The notes under the pieces are model-generated. The model saw only the letters and a program-made list of their open reading frames with translations. It ran no database searches and was not told the origin of the DNA. A program made the position numbers and the translations under genes. Source: Prochlorococcus sp. AG-363-P01 (lineage in GTDB: Bacteria > Cyanobacteriota > Cyanobacteriia > PCC-6307 > Cyanobiaceae). From it: 59,286 nucleotides of DNA. The stretch lies in contig QCGC01000007.1 of assembly GCA_003278225.1 (NCBI GenBank), positions 1 to 59,286 of the forward strand, written 5' to 3'. Position 1 is the first letter of the stretch; every line of letters starts with the position of its first letter. Below are positions 1 through 8,832 of this stretch, one piece after another.

Positions 1-92
1 TTATCTATTATATTTATACTAAATGATATCAACTATTTCTTATTAATCCTTAATGTTAAAACCAAAAGAAAGCTATTCATGCAATGAGTAGT

Positions 93-227
93 TCAGCCTT
101 TGACTTCTTTAGAGCTTTTGATTTCTTCATTATCATCAGAATCAATCACTTGTACTTCAAATTTCACCAAAAAACCAATTAAAATCAGAACAATTCCGAT
201 AAGGGGCCATGATGGAGAGACTGTCAA
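93..227 (-). CDS. Possible 44-aa single-span membrane protein (TTG start)
   Basis: This frame is too short to be found by length alone. It starts at TTG with an AGGGA-like ribosome site just upstream (on the minus strand) and reads about 7 residues, then a hydrophobic stretch (WPLIGIVLILIGFLV), then an acidic and charged tail ending KSSKEVKG. That layout, one N-terminal membrane span and a soluble charged tail, is common in small cyanobacterial thylakoid proteins. I do not recognise the family. No ATG or GTG is available because an in-frame stop lies 12 codons upstream. It may be real or a chance frame. Confidence 0.35.
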   Translation of the reverse strand: MTVSPSWPLIGIVLILIGFLVKFEVQVIDSDDNEEIKSSKEVKG

Positions 228-684
228 TGCTTTTTCCCTAGGCTCTATAAGCTTAAATCTTTAGGGCACATTCTATCGAGGTGAAAAAACCGAAGCCATC
301 GAACAACATCTATTGATCAATTACAAGAAATTGTCTGCAAGCTCTCTAAATGAGAAATCATTGAATTATCAAGCAGGTCTATCGTTTCAGACTCACTAGA
401 ACAACATGAGCCTTAGGCGCTCTCATTAAGCAGGAGTTACAAAAAACTTTCTACCTGTTCCAGAAGCAAAGACTGTAGTAGCAAAAGTCCCAGGGAATAA
501 GCTTCATAACACTTCATGGATCCTTCGCGACAATGAAAATTTATGCTCATTTTCGAAATTGGTAAGCCTTCATTGTTTTGCTGTTAAAGGCAATTTGAAA
601 AAGAGAGTTTTACCAGAGTTTTAGTGATTATGTATATTCATGGTCAAACCAGAATTCTTTATAAGCACCAGCCCTTCAAATTCA
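228..684. other. Intergenic stretch upstream of psbN
   Basis: No gene can be supported here. A 64-codon open frame on the plus strand (430-624) has no plausible start codon and no recognised product, so it may be chance or a decayed fragment. The region must hold the psbN promoter. I looked on both strands for psbH, which usually lies opposite psbN, and saw no match to its WGTTP-type core. Confidence 0.5.
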
Positions 685-825
685 ATGGAAACGTCATCTC
701 CTGCCTTCTCTTTAGTACTTGCACTCTTAATAGGAGTGTTGGGGCTCACAAGCATTGGCGTATATCTTTCTTTTGGGCCGCCTTCCAAAAAACTTATAGA
801 CCCATGGGAGGCTGATGATGATTAA
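685..825 (+). CDS. psbN: PsbN, photosystem II assembly factor
   Basis: A 46-aa protein starting METSSPAFSLVLALLIG and ending DPWEADDD. This matches the conserved PsbN pattern: a short polar N-terminus, one membrane span (about residues 7-28), the signature FGPPSKKL, then an acidic tail. PsbN is a stroma-facing thylakoid protein needed for photosystem II assembly and repair rather than a photosystem subunit. The frame extends 15 codons upstream to a GTG at 640, but family members start at the METxSP methionine, so that start is chosen. In many cyanobacteria and plastids psbN lies opposite psbH; psbH is not seen here. A palindromic hairpin follows 35 bp downstream. Confidence 0.93.
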   Translation: METSSPAFSLVLALLIGVLGLTSIGVYLSFGPPSKKLIDPWEADDD

Positions 826-860
826 ACTGATTTTGGTTTTAGAGCCTTGACTCAATGAAT

Positions 861-890
861 AACTTATTCCGATTAAAATCGGAATAAGTT
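861..890 (+). terminator. Perfect palindromic hairpin after psbN
   Basis: A 14-bp arm AACTTATTCCGATT is followed by AA and its exact reverse complement, giving a hairpin 35 bp past the psbN stop. The run after it is AAATTTAAAA, not a clean T tract, so it may work as a weak terminator or an mRNA 3' stabiliser. Being a palindrome it could act on both strands. Confidence 0.6.
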
Positions 891-1187
891 AAATTTAAAA
901 CCTCCTTAATTAGTTCGGCATTATTCCAATAAACAAAATAATATATAGCTAACATAAATTATTGAAGTCTATCATTAAGAACACTCTCTCCACTCTATTC
1001 TTCTTAGTTTAATTGTTGATTTATAATAATAAAAAGCTGATTTGGTCATTTAAGAGCATTCATCTCAAAATTTATAGAACCCCATAATAATTTTATTTCT
1101 AATTTCAATCAGAATCTTAGAAGACATGTGATTGGTTAGAAAAGCTTTAAAAGCTCGCCTCTCGCTTATTGAAAATCATTTCCAAGC

Positions 1188-1224
1188 ATAAAAAAACGGA
1201 CAGAGGCAAGCCATTCTGTCCGTT
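1188..1224 (-). terminator. Rho-independent terminator of the small minus-strand gene
   Basis: On the minus strand the stem AACGGACAGA pairs with TCTGTCCGTT (plus positions 1195-1204 and 1215-1224) with a 10-nt loop, followed directly by a T run (A's at 1191-1196 on the plus strand). It lies about 24 bp past the stop of the gene ending at 1248, which is textbook geometry for an intrinsic terminator. Confidence 0.85.
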
Positions 1225-1247
1225 CTAATTGCCCTTAGGAGCCCTAT

Positions 1248-1382
1248 TCAGGCATCCTTGACCACATAGTAATCCTTGGCGTAAAAACTGTTATACCCCT
1301 CCTTAGAGCGCCAGCGGAAAAGCACTATGTGGAAAGGGATTACAAACAACGCATGGAAAAAGGTCAATAGGAAGAAGTCCAT
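1248..1382 (-). CDS. Small single-span membrane protein, unknown function
   Basis: The preferred reading gives 44 aa: MDFFLLTFFHALFVIPFHIV forms one membrane span, followed by a basic then tyrosine-rich tail (RWRSKEGYNS, KDYYVVKDA). The start at 1382 is chosen because GGAG lies 5 nt before the ATG. The frame is open to an ATG at 1472, which would give 74 aa, but that start has no clear ribosome site. A strong terminator follows the stop, which supports an expressed gene. I do not recognise the family. Confidence 0.6.
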   Translation of the reverse strand: MDFFLLTFFHALFVIPFHIVLFRWRSKEGYNSFYAKDYYVVKDA

Positions 1383-1518
1383 TGGGACTCCAGGTTGTCC
1401 ATAAATGGCAAACAGGTGTGTCATAGATTGATTCAGGGAATAGCAGCCTGTACTTAACAGAGCTTGAATCATAATTGACTATTCAAGGTAATAATCTCTA
1501 AAAAATTAACGGCTTTTC

Positions 1519-2292
1519 TTAAAAAAGGCTTCGAAAAATCAAGGATGTACCCATCAGGATCGAAGTAGCTTCAAAAGTCCGTTTAACAAGTCCACTCCCT
1601 TTGGTAAGCGAAAGTTGTGCTCCTAAGTAGCCACCGATAAAAGAGCCAAAAATTAACATCGGCAACCATGACCACTTAATTTCTCCTCCTATACCCAGGA
1701 CGACTGCCCCAGTTGCATTCCAAAAAAGCCCTACCAAAACCAAGGTATATGCCACTGATTGCGAATACGACAGTCCAAACCATCTCACGAGCCATAAGGT
1801 CACAAATAACCCTGTCCCTGACGAAAAGGAGCCATTTAAAGCACCTATAACAAACAAAACCAGTCCACCTATAAGACCCCGCAAAAAATCTATGTCGATG
1901 GATGCTCTCTTTGTACCAAGATTTGGTCTTTTTATTGAATAGAGGCCAAGACAAGCTGTAAAGAAGCCAAGGCTTGCCGTCCCTAATTCAGCGGGGATAG
2001 ATAAGGCCATCCGGGCTCCTAACCAGACCCCTGGCAAACCAAATCCCAAAATAAAAAGAACCAAATCAAGCTTAAGATTTTTTTCTTGCCCATGACGTAT
2101 TCCTGCTCCTAAACCCAAAGCAACACTGGCTATTTTGTGAGTCGCCAACGCTATTGAGAATGGCAGGCCTAGAAGGATTAAGGCGGGCAGTTGAACAAGG
2201 CCTGCACCTCCTCCAGCTAATGCAGAGAATAAATTCGCAACAAAAGCAATCAATCCAATAACTAACTGCATAAGAACTGTTTCAAAATCCAT
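1519..2292 (-). CDS. TSUP (TauE/SafE) family membrane permease
   Basis: A 257-aa, strongly hydrophobic protein with about eight predicted membrane spans. The N-terminal LFSALAGGGAGLVQLPALIL resembles the first conserved block of the TauE/SafE (DUF81) family, and an equivalent second-half block lies around NGSFSSGTGLFVTLWLVR. The two-fold layout and length fit the family, whose members export sulfite, sulfonates or other small organic anions across the inner membrane. The substrate cannot be told from sequence. The gene stands alone, with the small 1248-1382 gene downstream on the same strand and a gene-free stretch upstream. Confidence 0.85.
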   Translation of the reverse strand: MDFETVLMQLVIGLIAFVANLFSALAGGGAGLVQLPALILLGLPFSIALATHKIASVALGLGAGIRHGQEKNLKLDLVLFILGFGLPGVWLGARMALSIPAELGTASLGFFTACLGLYSIKRPNLGTKRASIDIDFLRGLIGGLVLFVIGALNGSFSSGTGLFVTLWLVRWFGLSYSQSVAYTLVLVGLFWNATGAVVLGIGGEIKWSWLPMLIFGSFIGGYLGAQLSLTKGSGLVKRTFEATSILMGTSLIFRSLF

Positions 2293-2603
2293 ATCAAGTC
2301 GGAAGAATTCAGTTCTGGACTATGAATATAGTGTGGCCTTCTGTAGGTAAAGGAGCTTACTAGATATCACAACAAAACATAAAGAATTCCATCTTAAAGT
2401 ATCAGATAAATAGACTTGCCAAGCTTAATAACTGACAAAGCAATCAGGTGATATTGGACAAAATATCTTCCAATTAAAAGTAAATATTAGATTTTGATTT
2501 TTTAAAATAAGAACTTTCAAAGAAATCCAATAATAAGCCAGATAAAAGATCTTGAATCTATTAGGATTTAAATGTACTTAATCCAGATCTATACATACAC
2601 ACC
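2293..2603. other. Gene-free stretch
   Basis: AT-rich sequence between two minus-strand genes. It should hold the promoter of the TSUP permease. No open frame with a credible start and no clear hairpin was seen. Confidence 0.45.
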
Positions 2604-2849
2604 TCATTTTTCTTTCGTATCTAAGGCTGCATACTCTTTTCTGATCTGATCAAGAAGTCTCCTCTTCCTTTGAAAGGTAGACTTCTTCTCTCCTTCATCA
2701 AATTCATTCCTTTGATCAGGAGTCATATCCATCCATTTCGCAATATCTAAACGATTCTTCCTAGATTTTTTCCTGGCCTTACTAGACTTAAAAAAGAAAA
2801 AATATAGAGCTAATGAACTCAGAACAATAAGCAATAAAAAGACCTTCAT
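2604..2849 (-). CDS. Small membrane-anchored basic protein, unknown function
   Basis: 81 aa: an N-terminal membrane anchor (MKVFLLLIVLSSLALYFFFF), then a very basic segment (KSSKARKKSRKNR), a short acidic part (WMDMTPDQRNEFDEGEKK) and a charged helix rich in K, R and E. The layout suggests a cytoplasmic tail held at the membrane. The TPDQRNEF stretch recalls short helical motifs in cyanobacterial small membrane proteins but I cannot name a family. The protein-like composition and defined topology favour a real gene. Confidence 0.65.
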   Translation of the reverse strand: MKVFLLLIVLSSLALYFFFFKSSKARKKSRKNRLDIAKWMDMTPDQRNEFDEGEKKSTFQRKRRLLDQIRKEYAALDTKEK

Positions 2850-2996
2850 TTGCGATTTTTAGCGCAACTATTATAATTAGTAAGTAATTTAAAGCTCGGC
2901 AAAGTATATTTTGCGAAATACAAACTTTTATTTACAGCCTTAGATTTGACTAATCCTTGCCCTGAGCCTTAAATCCAATCGCCACAATTAAAAAAC

Positions 2997-3185
2997 CTAC
3001 TTTTTCAATAGGGACTGAGAGAACTGCCAACCTAATGTCAAAAATTCATGTTGGTAATCTGAGAAGGCCCTCAAGAGCAGACCATGATCAGATATAAACT
3101 CTCTAACAAGTCTACTTAGGGTTTCTTGTGACGACATATCCCATTGAGCGCCTTCTCTAAATAAGTCTAGAAAGATCCAAATCAT
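2997..3185 (-). CDS. Hypothetical protein, 62 aa
   Basis: A short soluble-looking frame, probably mostly helical (SQETLSRLVREFISDHGLLL, then AFSDYQHEFLTLGWQFSQSL). The first ATG (3185) lacks a ribosome site. An internal ATG at 3137, giving MSSQETLSRL and 46 residues, is equally possible. No family is recognised. The amphipathic composition looks like protein, but the gene is isolated and short. Confidence 0.42.
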   Translation of the reverse strand: MIWIFLDLFREGAQWDMSSQETLSRLVREFISDHGLLLRAFSDYQHEFLTLGWQFSQSLLKK

Positions 3186-3634
3186 AAAAATTCAAAGGTA
3201 TCATTAGTGATCAGCTTGAAAGTGAGTCCCAGATTGTCAATCCCTTAGCACTGACTTTGACAAATAATTTTTGAGCCAATAGATCATTAATAAGGGTTAT
3301 ATTTTCAATTTTTGTACCGAACCACTAAACCCCACCAAGTAACTGCATCTAACAAGCCAAGATAATGAGACACTAAAAATTTCTTTCTTAACTACCTCAC
3401 TTCAAGACCAGAGAGAATTAACCAACCAATGCTTTAATCCAGAAAAATTCTAAGGTTTAATTGGTACGACTTGATTCAGAAAGGTCGACGCCCAAACTCT
3501 CCAAATTTACAACTCAATAACTACAAATAGTTGCTAATACTTCCAGGGAATCTTTAAAGGTGAAAAGCTTACCTCTCTTTAATACCCCTAGATATACCTA
3601 ATGACTACAATCATATAGCTTGCTATCAATTAAA
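3186..3634. other. Gene-free stretch upstream of the 3' end of hisS
   Basis: 449 bp with stops in every frame and no recognised RNA or strong hairpin. Read on the minus strand it is the 3' side of hisS, but no intrinsic terminator was found. Confidence 0.45.
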
Positions 3635-4906
3635 TTAGCTACGCAAATAAGTCAATAAGATGTCCCAATCAGAATCAGGAACTATAAATTCATTTGCATT
3701 GGAAGAATCTCTATCGCGATGCAGGCTCTTAAGTCGCAATTGTCCACTACGTGCTTCATTGTCACCTATAACAATCGCCCAGGAGGCCCCACACCGATCG
3801 GCTCTTTTAAATTGCTTGCCGAATGAGCCCCCAGAACTATCCAATTGAACAGCTAATCTTTCTCCTCTCAATCGACGTGCTAAAACAAGAGCCTTTTTTT
3901 CAGCTTCGTCACCTCTATTCACAAGGTAAACGTCTGGGGAAGATCCTCCAGACATCGAATCACCTAAAAGCATCATTAAACGTTCCATACCAATTGCCCA
4001 ACCAATTCCAGATGTTGAAGTGCCGCCCAATTCCCTTACTAAGCCGTCGTATCTACCACCTCCACAAACAGTAGCCTGAGAACCTAGTTGGCTACTAGTT
4101 ATTTCAAAGGCAGTATGACAGTAATAATCAAGCCCTCGAACCAATCTAGGATTAATTTTAAAGGGAATCTCAAGAGCCTTCAGTGCAAGCTGAACAGCAG
4201 TAAAACGTTCCGAGCTTTCATTACAAAGAAAATTTCCCAGTGTTGGAGCATCCAACAGCAACGCCTGAGTATTTGGATCTTTACTATCAAGAATACGCAA
4301 TGGGTTGATTTCCACGCGCTTTTTTGAATCGCTATCAAGCAGTTCAAACCTATCTTGAAGCCACTCAATCAATTGCTTTCGATAAGTAAGCCGGTCTTCT
4401 TGTGTGCCAAGAGTATTCAGTTCAAGCACTAAATCCTTCAACCCTAAAGATTTCAATAAATCCCAAGCGACAGAGATTACCTCAACATCAGATAGAGGTG
4501 AATCCATTCCCAAGCATTCCACTCCAATTTGATGAAATTGTCGTTGACGACCAGATTGAGGGCGTTCATAACGAAACATTGGTCCGCTATACCAGAGTCT
4601 TTGCTGTCCCTGATTCAAAAGACCATGTTCTAAAACTGCACGTACAACAGACGCAGTTCCTTCAGGCCGCAAAGTGCAAGACCTATTCCCACGATCTGAG
4701 AAGGTATACATTTCTTTCCCTACGACATCAGTAGCTTCACCAATGCTTCGTAAAAAAAGGTCAGTAACCTCTAAAAGAGGTGTTCTGATTTCCTGAAACC
4801 CTGCTCGATAGAACTGCTCACGCATCGCCAATTCAACTGCGTGCCATTGTTGAGACTGTGTTGGCAGGATATCAACCATGCCTCTGAGACTTTGGAGCTG
4901 ATTCAC
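3635..4906 (-). CDS. hisS: Histidyl-tRNA synthetase
   Basis: 423 aa, the usual length for bacterial HisRS, a class II enzyme that charges tRNA-His in the cytoplasm. The N-terminus ([15 protein letters not shown]) carries the family's G-x-x-D-ILP start. Motif 1 lies around [15 protein letters not shown], motif 2 around [19 protein letters not shown], and the histidine-specific blocks are [14 protein letters not shown] and the motif 3 region [14 protein letters not shown]. The C-terminal third is the anticodon-binding domain ([17 protein letters not shown] onward). It stands alone, with gene-free stretches on both sides. Confidence 0.97.
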   Translation of the reverse strand: MNQLQSLRGMVDILPTQSQQWHAVELAMREQFYRAGFQEIRTPLLEVTDLFLRSIGEATDVVGKEMYTFSDRGNRSCTLRPEGTASVVRAVLEHGLLNQGQQRLWYSGPMFRYERPQSGRQRQFHQIGVECLGMDSPLSDVEVISVAWDLLKSLGLKDLVLELNTLGTQEDRLTYRKQLIEWLQDRFELLDSDSKKRVEINPLRILDSKDPNTQALLLDAPTLGNFLCNESSERFTAVQLALKALEIPFKINPRLVRGLDYYCHTAFEITSSQLGSQATVCGGGRYDGLVRELGGTSTSGIGWAIGMERLMMLLGDSMSGGSSPDVYLVNRGDEAEKKALVLARRLRGERLAVQLDSSGGSFGKQFKRADRCGASWAIVIGDNEARSGQLRLKSLHRDRDSSNANEFIVPDSDWDILLTYLRS

Positions 4907-5161
4907 AAGAGAAGTTCTTTCAAGTTGATTGTGCCTGAGAGAGAGAAAAAGTAGATGACAAAATACATATTCACATGGATCCTGTACAAAAGAGAAAGAC
5001 TTACGACTTAGTTGGAGGACTTATGTGAAAGAGACTATCCAACTTAGAGAACACGCCTAGCACAATTACATCCTAATTATAGATATATCAGAAGTTCATG
5101 TTGAGGGACATGAAAACTGATTCAAAAGACTTACTAAGTTTTAGTATTGGAATAAAAAGAG

Positions 5162-5281
5162 CTTTTAATTACTAAAGTAGTCAATTCTTTTAAGAAAGCT
5201 ACTGGAGTGAGGATTCGTTACAAAGTCGCTGATCGTCATAGCAGAGACACTGCCATAAGATTAGGCAAGCTAACATGGTAA
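5162..5281 (+). pseudogene. Possible remnant of galE (UDP-glucose 4-epimerase)
   Basis: A 39-codon open stretch without a start codon reads TKVVNSFKKATGVRIRYKVA then DRHSRDTAIR, ending LGKLTW and a stop. In GalE the corresponding part reads roughly VVxAFEKAxGxxIPYKxVxRRPGDIA, so spacing and many residues agree (VV, F, KA-G, YKV, R, D-A). After that point the match is lost. The simplest reading is a relic of an epimerase gene whose rest has been deleted. The match is from memory of the family and covers only about 30 residues, so it is tentative. Confidence 0.45.
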
Positions 5282-5292
5282 GAAACGATTGA

Positions 5293-5329
5293 TCAAAACA
5301 GAAATATCCTAAATAGAAATCTGTTTTGA
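5293..5329 (+). terminator. Hairpin after the galE-like fragment
   Basis: TCAAAACAGA (5293-5302) pairs exactly with TCTGTTTTGA (5320-5329) around a 17-nt loop. It lies 12 bp past the stop of the galE-like fragment and could be that gene's old terminator. There is no following T run. Confidence 0.35.
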
Positions 5330-5383
5330 CACCTTGATAAAACACAAATATAATCTGAATATTCATCAAACAAGCCTTATATT

Positions 5384-5411
5384 AAGTTAATCAATATCAA
5401 TTGATTAACTT
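5384..5411. promoter_or_regulatory. Dyad upstream of the secreted protein gene
   Basis: AAGTTAATCAA and its exact reverse complement TTGATTAACTT are separated by 6 nt, 82 bp before the start at 5493. The geometry fits an operator for a dimeric regulator, or a hairpin in the leader (followed by TCTCCTC). Which of the two cannot be told from sequence. Confidence 0.4.
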
Positions 5412-5492
5412 TCTCCTCATAAGCAAAAAATGCTAAGAATCCTATGTTTTTATCTATTAATAAAGCTTTCTGACCGTACTTAGTTATTCCTA

Positions 5493-6824
5493 ATGAATAA
5501 GTCCAAAAGCAAAATGCCAATGAAGAGTTTGAAATCGCCCTTAAATCAAAGGCCTATTTTCAGCAGAAATCTAAATCTCGCTATTCAAAAGTTATCCAAC
5601 AAGAAAAGGCTCATCTATCTCAGCCTTTTAATTGTTGCTACTGCAGGAAATTGGACACCATCTCCAGCCTCTGAAAAAGAAAGTCTGAAGATTCTTCAAG
5701 AGACTAATATTGTTAAGAAAGACAGCCAAAGTAATTTTAATGATAAACAATCCTCACTCCTCTCTGAGGACAATGTAATAACACAAAGCAATCAAAAGAT
5801 ACACTGGGAATTAGTCACAGATACAAAAGATTATGAAACGTCAGCCAAAGAAGAGCACCTAATAGTTGAGAAAGAAGTACCATTGAGATTGCAAGAAGAA
5901 CCTCAAACAAAGCAAAACTCCGGTAGCGAAGAAATTATTTGGGAGCTGACAAATGATGAGTATTGGAATGATGCAACATATCCTGATCAATTAGCATCTC
6001 CCCCCTCTCTTCAAGGGATGAATCGCTCAATTGCATTTTCAAATGGTGCAATTGGACCAGATATTGGATGGAAGGTGCCTAATGGCTTTCGCTGGAGTGA
6101 AAGATTAGCTGGAAATTTGTCTGCCAGAGGTTTTAGTAGACGTAAAGGTGATACGTCTTTCTTTGGCTGGAATGGCGGAGATGGAACGGCACAAATCCAC
6201 TACAATATTTTTCAAAGAGACGCTTGGAGTTTTGGAATAAATTCTTCCATGAGGAGTGTTTATGAAGGCAATTCACATTCAGGTGGGGGGACTGCTATTG
6301 GAGAAGGGCTATCGAGTGGATTCAGGATTGCAAAGTCAATAGGTGACACTGCTGGAATTGCCTTTGGTGGAGAACAAATATTTCAATGGGACGCCTTTAC
6401 TGATACTGGGCGCAACTTTTATTTGATGGGAAGTAAAGGCTGGTGGTTAAATGATAAGAATGACTATCCGCTATTTATTGCTAATGGCGGTTTTGGAACA
6501 GGTAGATTTGCCAATAATCGTTCATGGGACAATCCCTTCCGTTTTGCTTGTATTTATGATGTGCAAAATAAAGTGCTTAGCTATGCAATTGACAATGATT
6601 TATGTTGGTCCCCAATTGGCACTACAAGTATAATAATCAACAAAAACTTGGGAGCTTTCCTTGAATATAATGCTGGCAATGCACTAATAGGAACATCATT
6701 TTCTTTTTTCAATAATTCATTAATACCAACAACACTTACATGGGGGATAAAGGTTGCAAGTCATAATGAGCTAAAAGAAATGGACGAGCTAACTTGGTTT
6801 TTCCGAACAAGTTTTGCCTTCTAA
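5493..6824 (+). CDS. Predicted exported, beta-rich protein (possible outer-membrane protein)
   Basis: 443 aa. The basic N-terminus is long (about 39 residues) and is followed by a hydrophobic core (LIYLSLLIVATAGN, about 40-53) and a likely cleavage region near SPASEKES. Residues 60-160 are polar and low in complexity and contain two spaced copies of a W-E-L motif (HWELVTD near 104, IWELTND near 149). From about 175 on, alternating aromatic and glycine-rich strands dominate (WNGGDGTAQIHYN, GSKGWWLNDKND, WGIKVASHNE) and the protein ends FFRTSFAF, with a terminal phenylalanine as in many outer-membrane beta-barrels. No catalytic motif or named family was recognised. The signal-like start and barrel-like end are what I can see; the location is inferred. 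Confidence 0.7.
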   Translation: MNKSKSKMPMKSLKSPLNQRPIFSRNLNLAIQKLSNKKRLIYLSLLIVATAGNWTPSPASEKESLKILQETNIVKKDSQSNFNDKQSSLLSEDNVITQSNQKIHWELVTDTKDYETSAKEEHLIVEKEVPLRLQEEPQTKQNSGSEEIIWELTNDEYWNDATYPDQLASPPSLQGMNRSIAFSNGAIGPDIGWKVPNGFRWSERLAGNLSARGFSRRKGDTSFFGWNGGDGTAQIHYNIFQRDAWSFGINSSMRSVYEGNSHSGGGTAIGEGLSSGFRIAKSIGDTAGIAFGGEQIFQWDAFTDTGRNFYLMGSKGWWLNDKNDYPLFIANGGFGTGRFANNRSWDNPFRFACIYDVQNKVLSYAIDNDLCWSPIGTTSIIINKNLGAFLEYNAGNALIGTSFSFFNNSLIPTTLTWGIKVASHNELKEMDELTWFFRTSFAF

Positions 6825-7034
6825 TTTAGTGCAAAAAATTATGAGGCAATAAGTCCAAAACTATCAGATATTAAAAATATTCACTGCAAATTTATTTCAA
6901 CTTAGCAAAATCATCATCAGAAGCTTATTAATAAATATAATCTAACCCTAAATTGTGTAGGCTTTGTTTATATTTAATACTGTAGGTTAAAAAATTATCA
7001 AAAAGAAAACTATGCATCTAAAAAAGCGCTTAAA

Positions 7035-8453
7035 TTAATTTCTCTTTCTTGAATCAATTTGCAAGAGATCTTTAACGCGTTGCACTTGACTAGCAACTTG
7101 CGGATCACTAGATAATTTCTTTTCTATCTGCTCAATTGCATACATAACAGTAGTGTGATCTTTGCCCCCAAATGCATCACCTATACGAGGCAAACTCAAA
7201 TTTGTTCCATGTCTCATTAAATACATACCAACCTGACGAGCTTGGCTGACTGGGCGCCTACGGCTAGTACTACGCATCTCTTCTGATGTAACTCCAAAAA
7301 CTTCAGAAACTTTCTGGATTACTTGTTGTGGAGTGACCTCAACCGATCTACCACTTGGGTCAAGCATAGGAGCCACAGACTCAATCGTCATTGGGAGGCC
7401 AGTAATAGAGGCGAATGCGACTGCCCTAGTAAGAGCTCCCTCAAGTTCACGAATATTGGAAGTAAAACGTCCTGCAATGAATTGAATTAACTCTCTTGGC
7501 AACTTCATCCTTTCTTGCTCTGCCTTCTTCTGCAAAATGGCCATTCTGGTTTCCAAGTCTGGTGCCTGTATATCAGCAATCAAGCCCATCGAAAATCTTG
7601 ATATCAATCGTTCCTGAAGACGAGGAATCTGATTAGGAGGTCTATCACTCGCTATAACAATTTGTCGGCCAGCTTCGTGCAAAGCATTAAAAGTATGAAA
7701 AAACTCTTCCTGCGTATATTCTTTACCTTCGATAAATTGAATATCATCAACAAGAATCAAATCAGCTGCTCTATACCGATCTCTAAAAGCCTGCATTCCG
7801 TCCTTCCTAATCGCAAGAATCAAGTCATTAGTAAAAGTTTCAGTTGATACATATGAAACCTTTGCGCTTGGATCAATTTCCAAGCGGTAATGACCAATAG
7901 CCTGCATTAAATGTGTTTTACCTAGGCCAACTCCTCCACATATAAATAAAGGATTAAATTCACGCCCAGGGGCTTCTGCTACAGCCAAAGCTGCTGCATG
8001 GGCCATCCGGCTATTGGGACCTACAACAAATCTCTTGAAAACATATCTCAAATTCAACCCTGGTATCGTCTTCTTAGGAGCATTAATTGATTGAAAATTA
8101 TCTTTAGGGGGAGATAAAGAAGGCGAGCCTAAAACTCCTGAAGGCATAGTTGTCTTTGGAAGTGCCACCTCCTCCTGCGCCAAGACTTTCACTCGAACCG
8201 GTTGACCATGAATTTGTGCTGCGACCTCTGCAATGGTTTGAGAGTAGTTTTTTCTCAACCAATCACTTGAAAAACTATTAGGAGCTTGGATAACCAAAAC
8301 CCCATCTGAGAAATCCCTACATCGTGCAGGACGTATCCAAGTTTCAAAGGTAGGTTTACTCAAATTTTGTTGAAGGGCTCCCTGAACCTTGCTCCACAAC
8401 TCATTGCCCTTTGGCACCACCTTTTTTTGAAATAGGAAGTTGAATCTAAACAC
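7035..8453 (-). CDS. dnaA: Chromosomal replication initiator DnaA
   Basis: 472 aa. Domain I is at about 19-90 ([20 protein letters not shown]), followed by a variable linker. The AAA+ domain has Walker [13 protein letters not shown] (about 173-184), Walker [14 protein letters not shown], and an arginine-finger region near LISRFSMG. Domain IV ends with the DnaA-box helix-turn-helix signature [15 protein letters not shown]. It opens the replication origin. The family normally begins close to the LW residues, so the first 12 residues ([12 protein letters not shown]) may be untranslated and a GTG at about 8417-8420 could be the true start. No dnaN or DnaA-box cluster lies beside it, as is usual in cyanobacteria, where dnaA is often away from an obvious origin. 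Confidence 0.97.
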   Translation of the reverse strand: MFRFNFLFQKKVVPKGNELWSKVQGALQQNLSKPTFETWIRPARCRDFSDGVLVIQAPNSFSSDWLRKNYSQTIAEVAAQIHGQPVRVKVLAQEEVALPKTTMPSGVLGSPSLSPPKDNFQSINAPKKTIPGLNLRYVFKRFVVGPNSRMAHAAALAVAEAPGREFNPLFICGGVGLGKTHLMQAIGHYRLEIDPSAKVSYVSTETFTNDLILAIRKDGMQAFRDRYRAADLILVDDIQFIEGKEYTQEEFFHTFNALHEAGRQIVIASDRPPNQIPRLQERLISRFSMGLIADIQAPDLETRMAILQKKAEQERMKLPRELIQFIAGRFTSNIRELEGALTRAVAFASITGLPMTIESVAPMLDPSGRSVEVTPQQVIQKVSEVFGVTSEEMRSTSRRRPVSQARQVGMYLMRHGTNLSLPRIGDAFGGKDHTTVMYAIEQIEKKLSSDPQVASQVQRVKDLLQIDSRKRN

Positions 8454-8832
8454 TCCTTGGCAAGAGGTCTTTTTTTTATAAAAGATTGAATTAAATAGGT
8501 TTGGAAGCTTTGTGTCTTTTCAAAGCCTTCTTTCAAGGGATTTAGCCCAGAACACTTCGTAATATTGGATTTTTTCCCTATGTCTTTGAGTACTGCAAAT
8601 GAAACGAAGAGTTACGCAATGATCAAATCCAAATATTTAACGATTGGGTTTCAGGCCTCTACTTACCCCAAGGTAGCTACCCATTGCCTAAAGTAAACCT
8701 TCTTTTGAGTAAGAAAAATTACACCTCACCTTAATTAATTTTTACTTAATTCTTGATTTACAGTTATCTATGAAACATTCAATAACGTATTAAGGTCTAA
8801 CAGTCAGTAATCAGTTAATAACTCAGATTAAT
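8454..8832. other. Divergent promoter region between dnaA and the glycosyltransferase pair
   Basis: 379 bp that must carry the promoters of dnaA (minus) and of the plus-strand gene at 8833. I checked it for DnaA boxes of the TTATCCACA type and found no good match or cluster, so there is no support for an origin here. No open frame or RNA was recognised. Confidence 0.5.

Larger units (their letters stand above)
826..1247. other. Intergenic stretch between psbN and a convergent small gene
   Basis: This AT-rich stretch holds two hairpins that look like the terminators of the converging flanking genes (861-890 and 1188-1224). Between them I see no start-linked open frame and no recognisable RNA. 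psbI, which follows psbN in some picocyanobacteria, is not present here. Confidence 0.5.
4907..5492. other. Intergenic stretch with a decayed gene fragment and two hairpins
   Basis: 586 bp between hisS and the secreted protein at 5493. It contains a fragment that resembles the galE C-terminal half (5162-5281), a 10-bp stem hairpin just after it, and an 11-bp dyad nearer the downstream gene. No intact gene was seen. Confidence 0.55.

Noticed and set aside
430-624. 64-codon open frame before psbN
   Set aside because: No start codon of any usual type and no recognised product; listed only as part of the gene-free stretch.
624-815. 63-codon ATG frame overlapping psbN
   Set aside because: It runs in another frame over the psbN gene, which has a clear family match.
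8454-8832. Replication origin beside dnaA
   Set aside because: No cluster of DnaA boxes of the TTATCCACA type was found, and no dnaN is adjacent. Cyanobacterial dnaA is often not at the origin.
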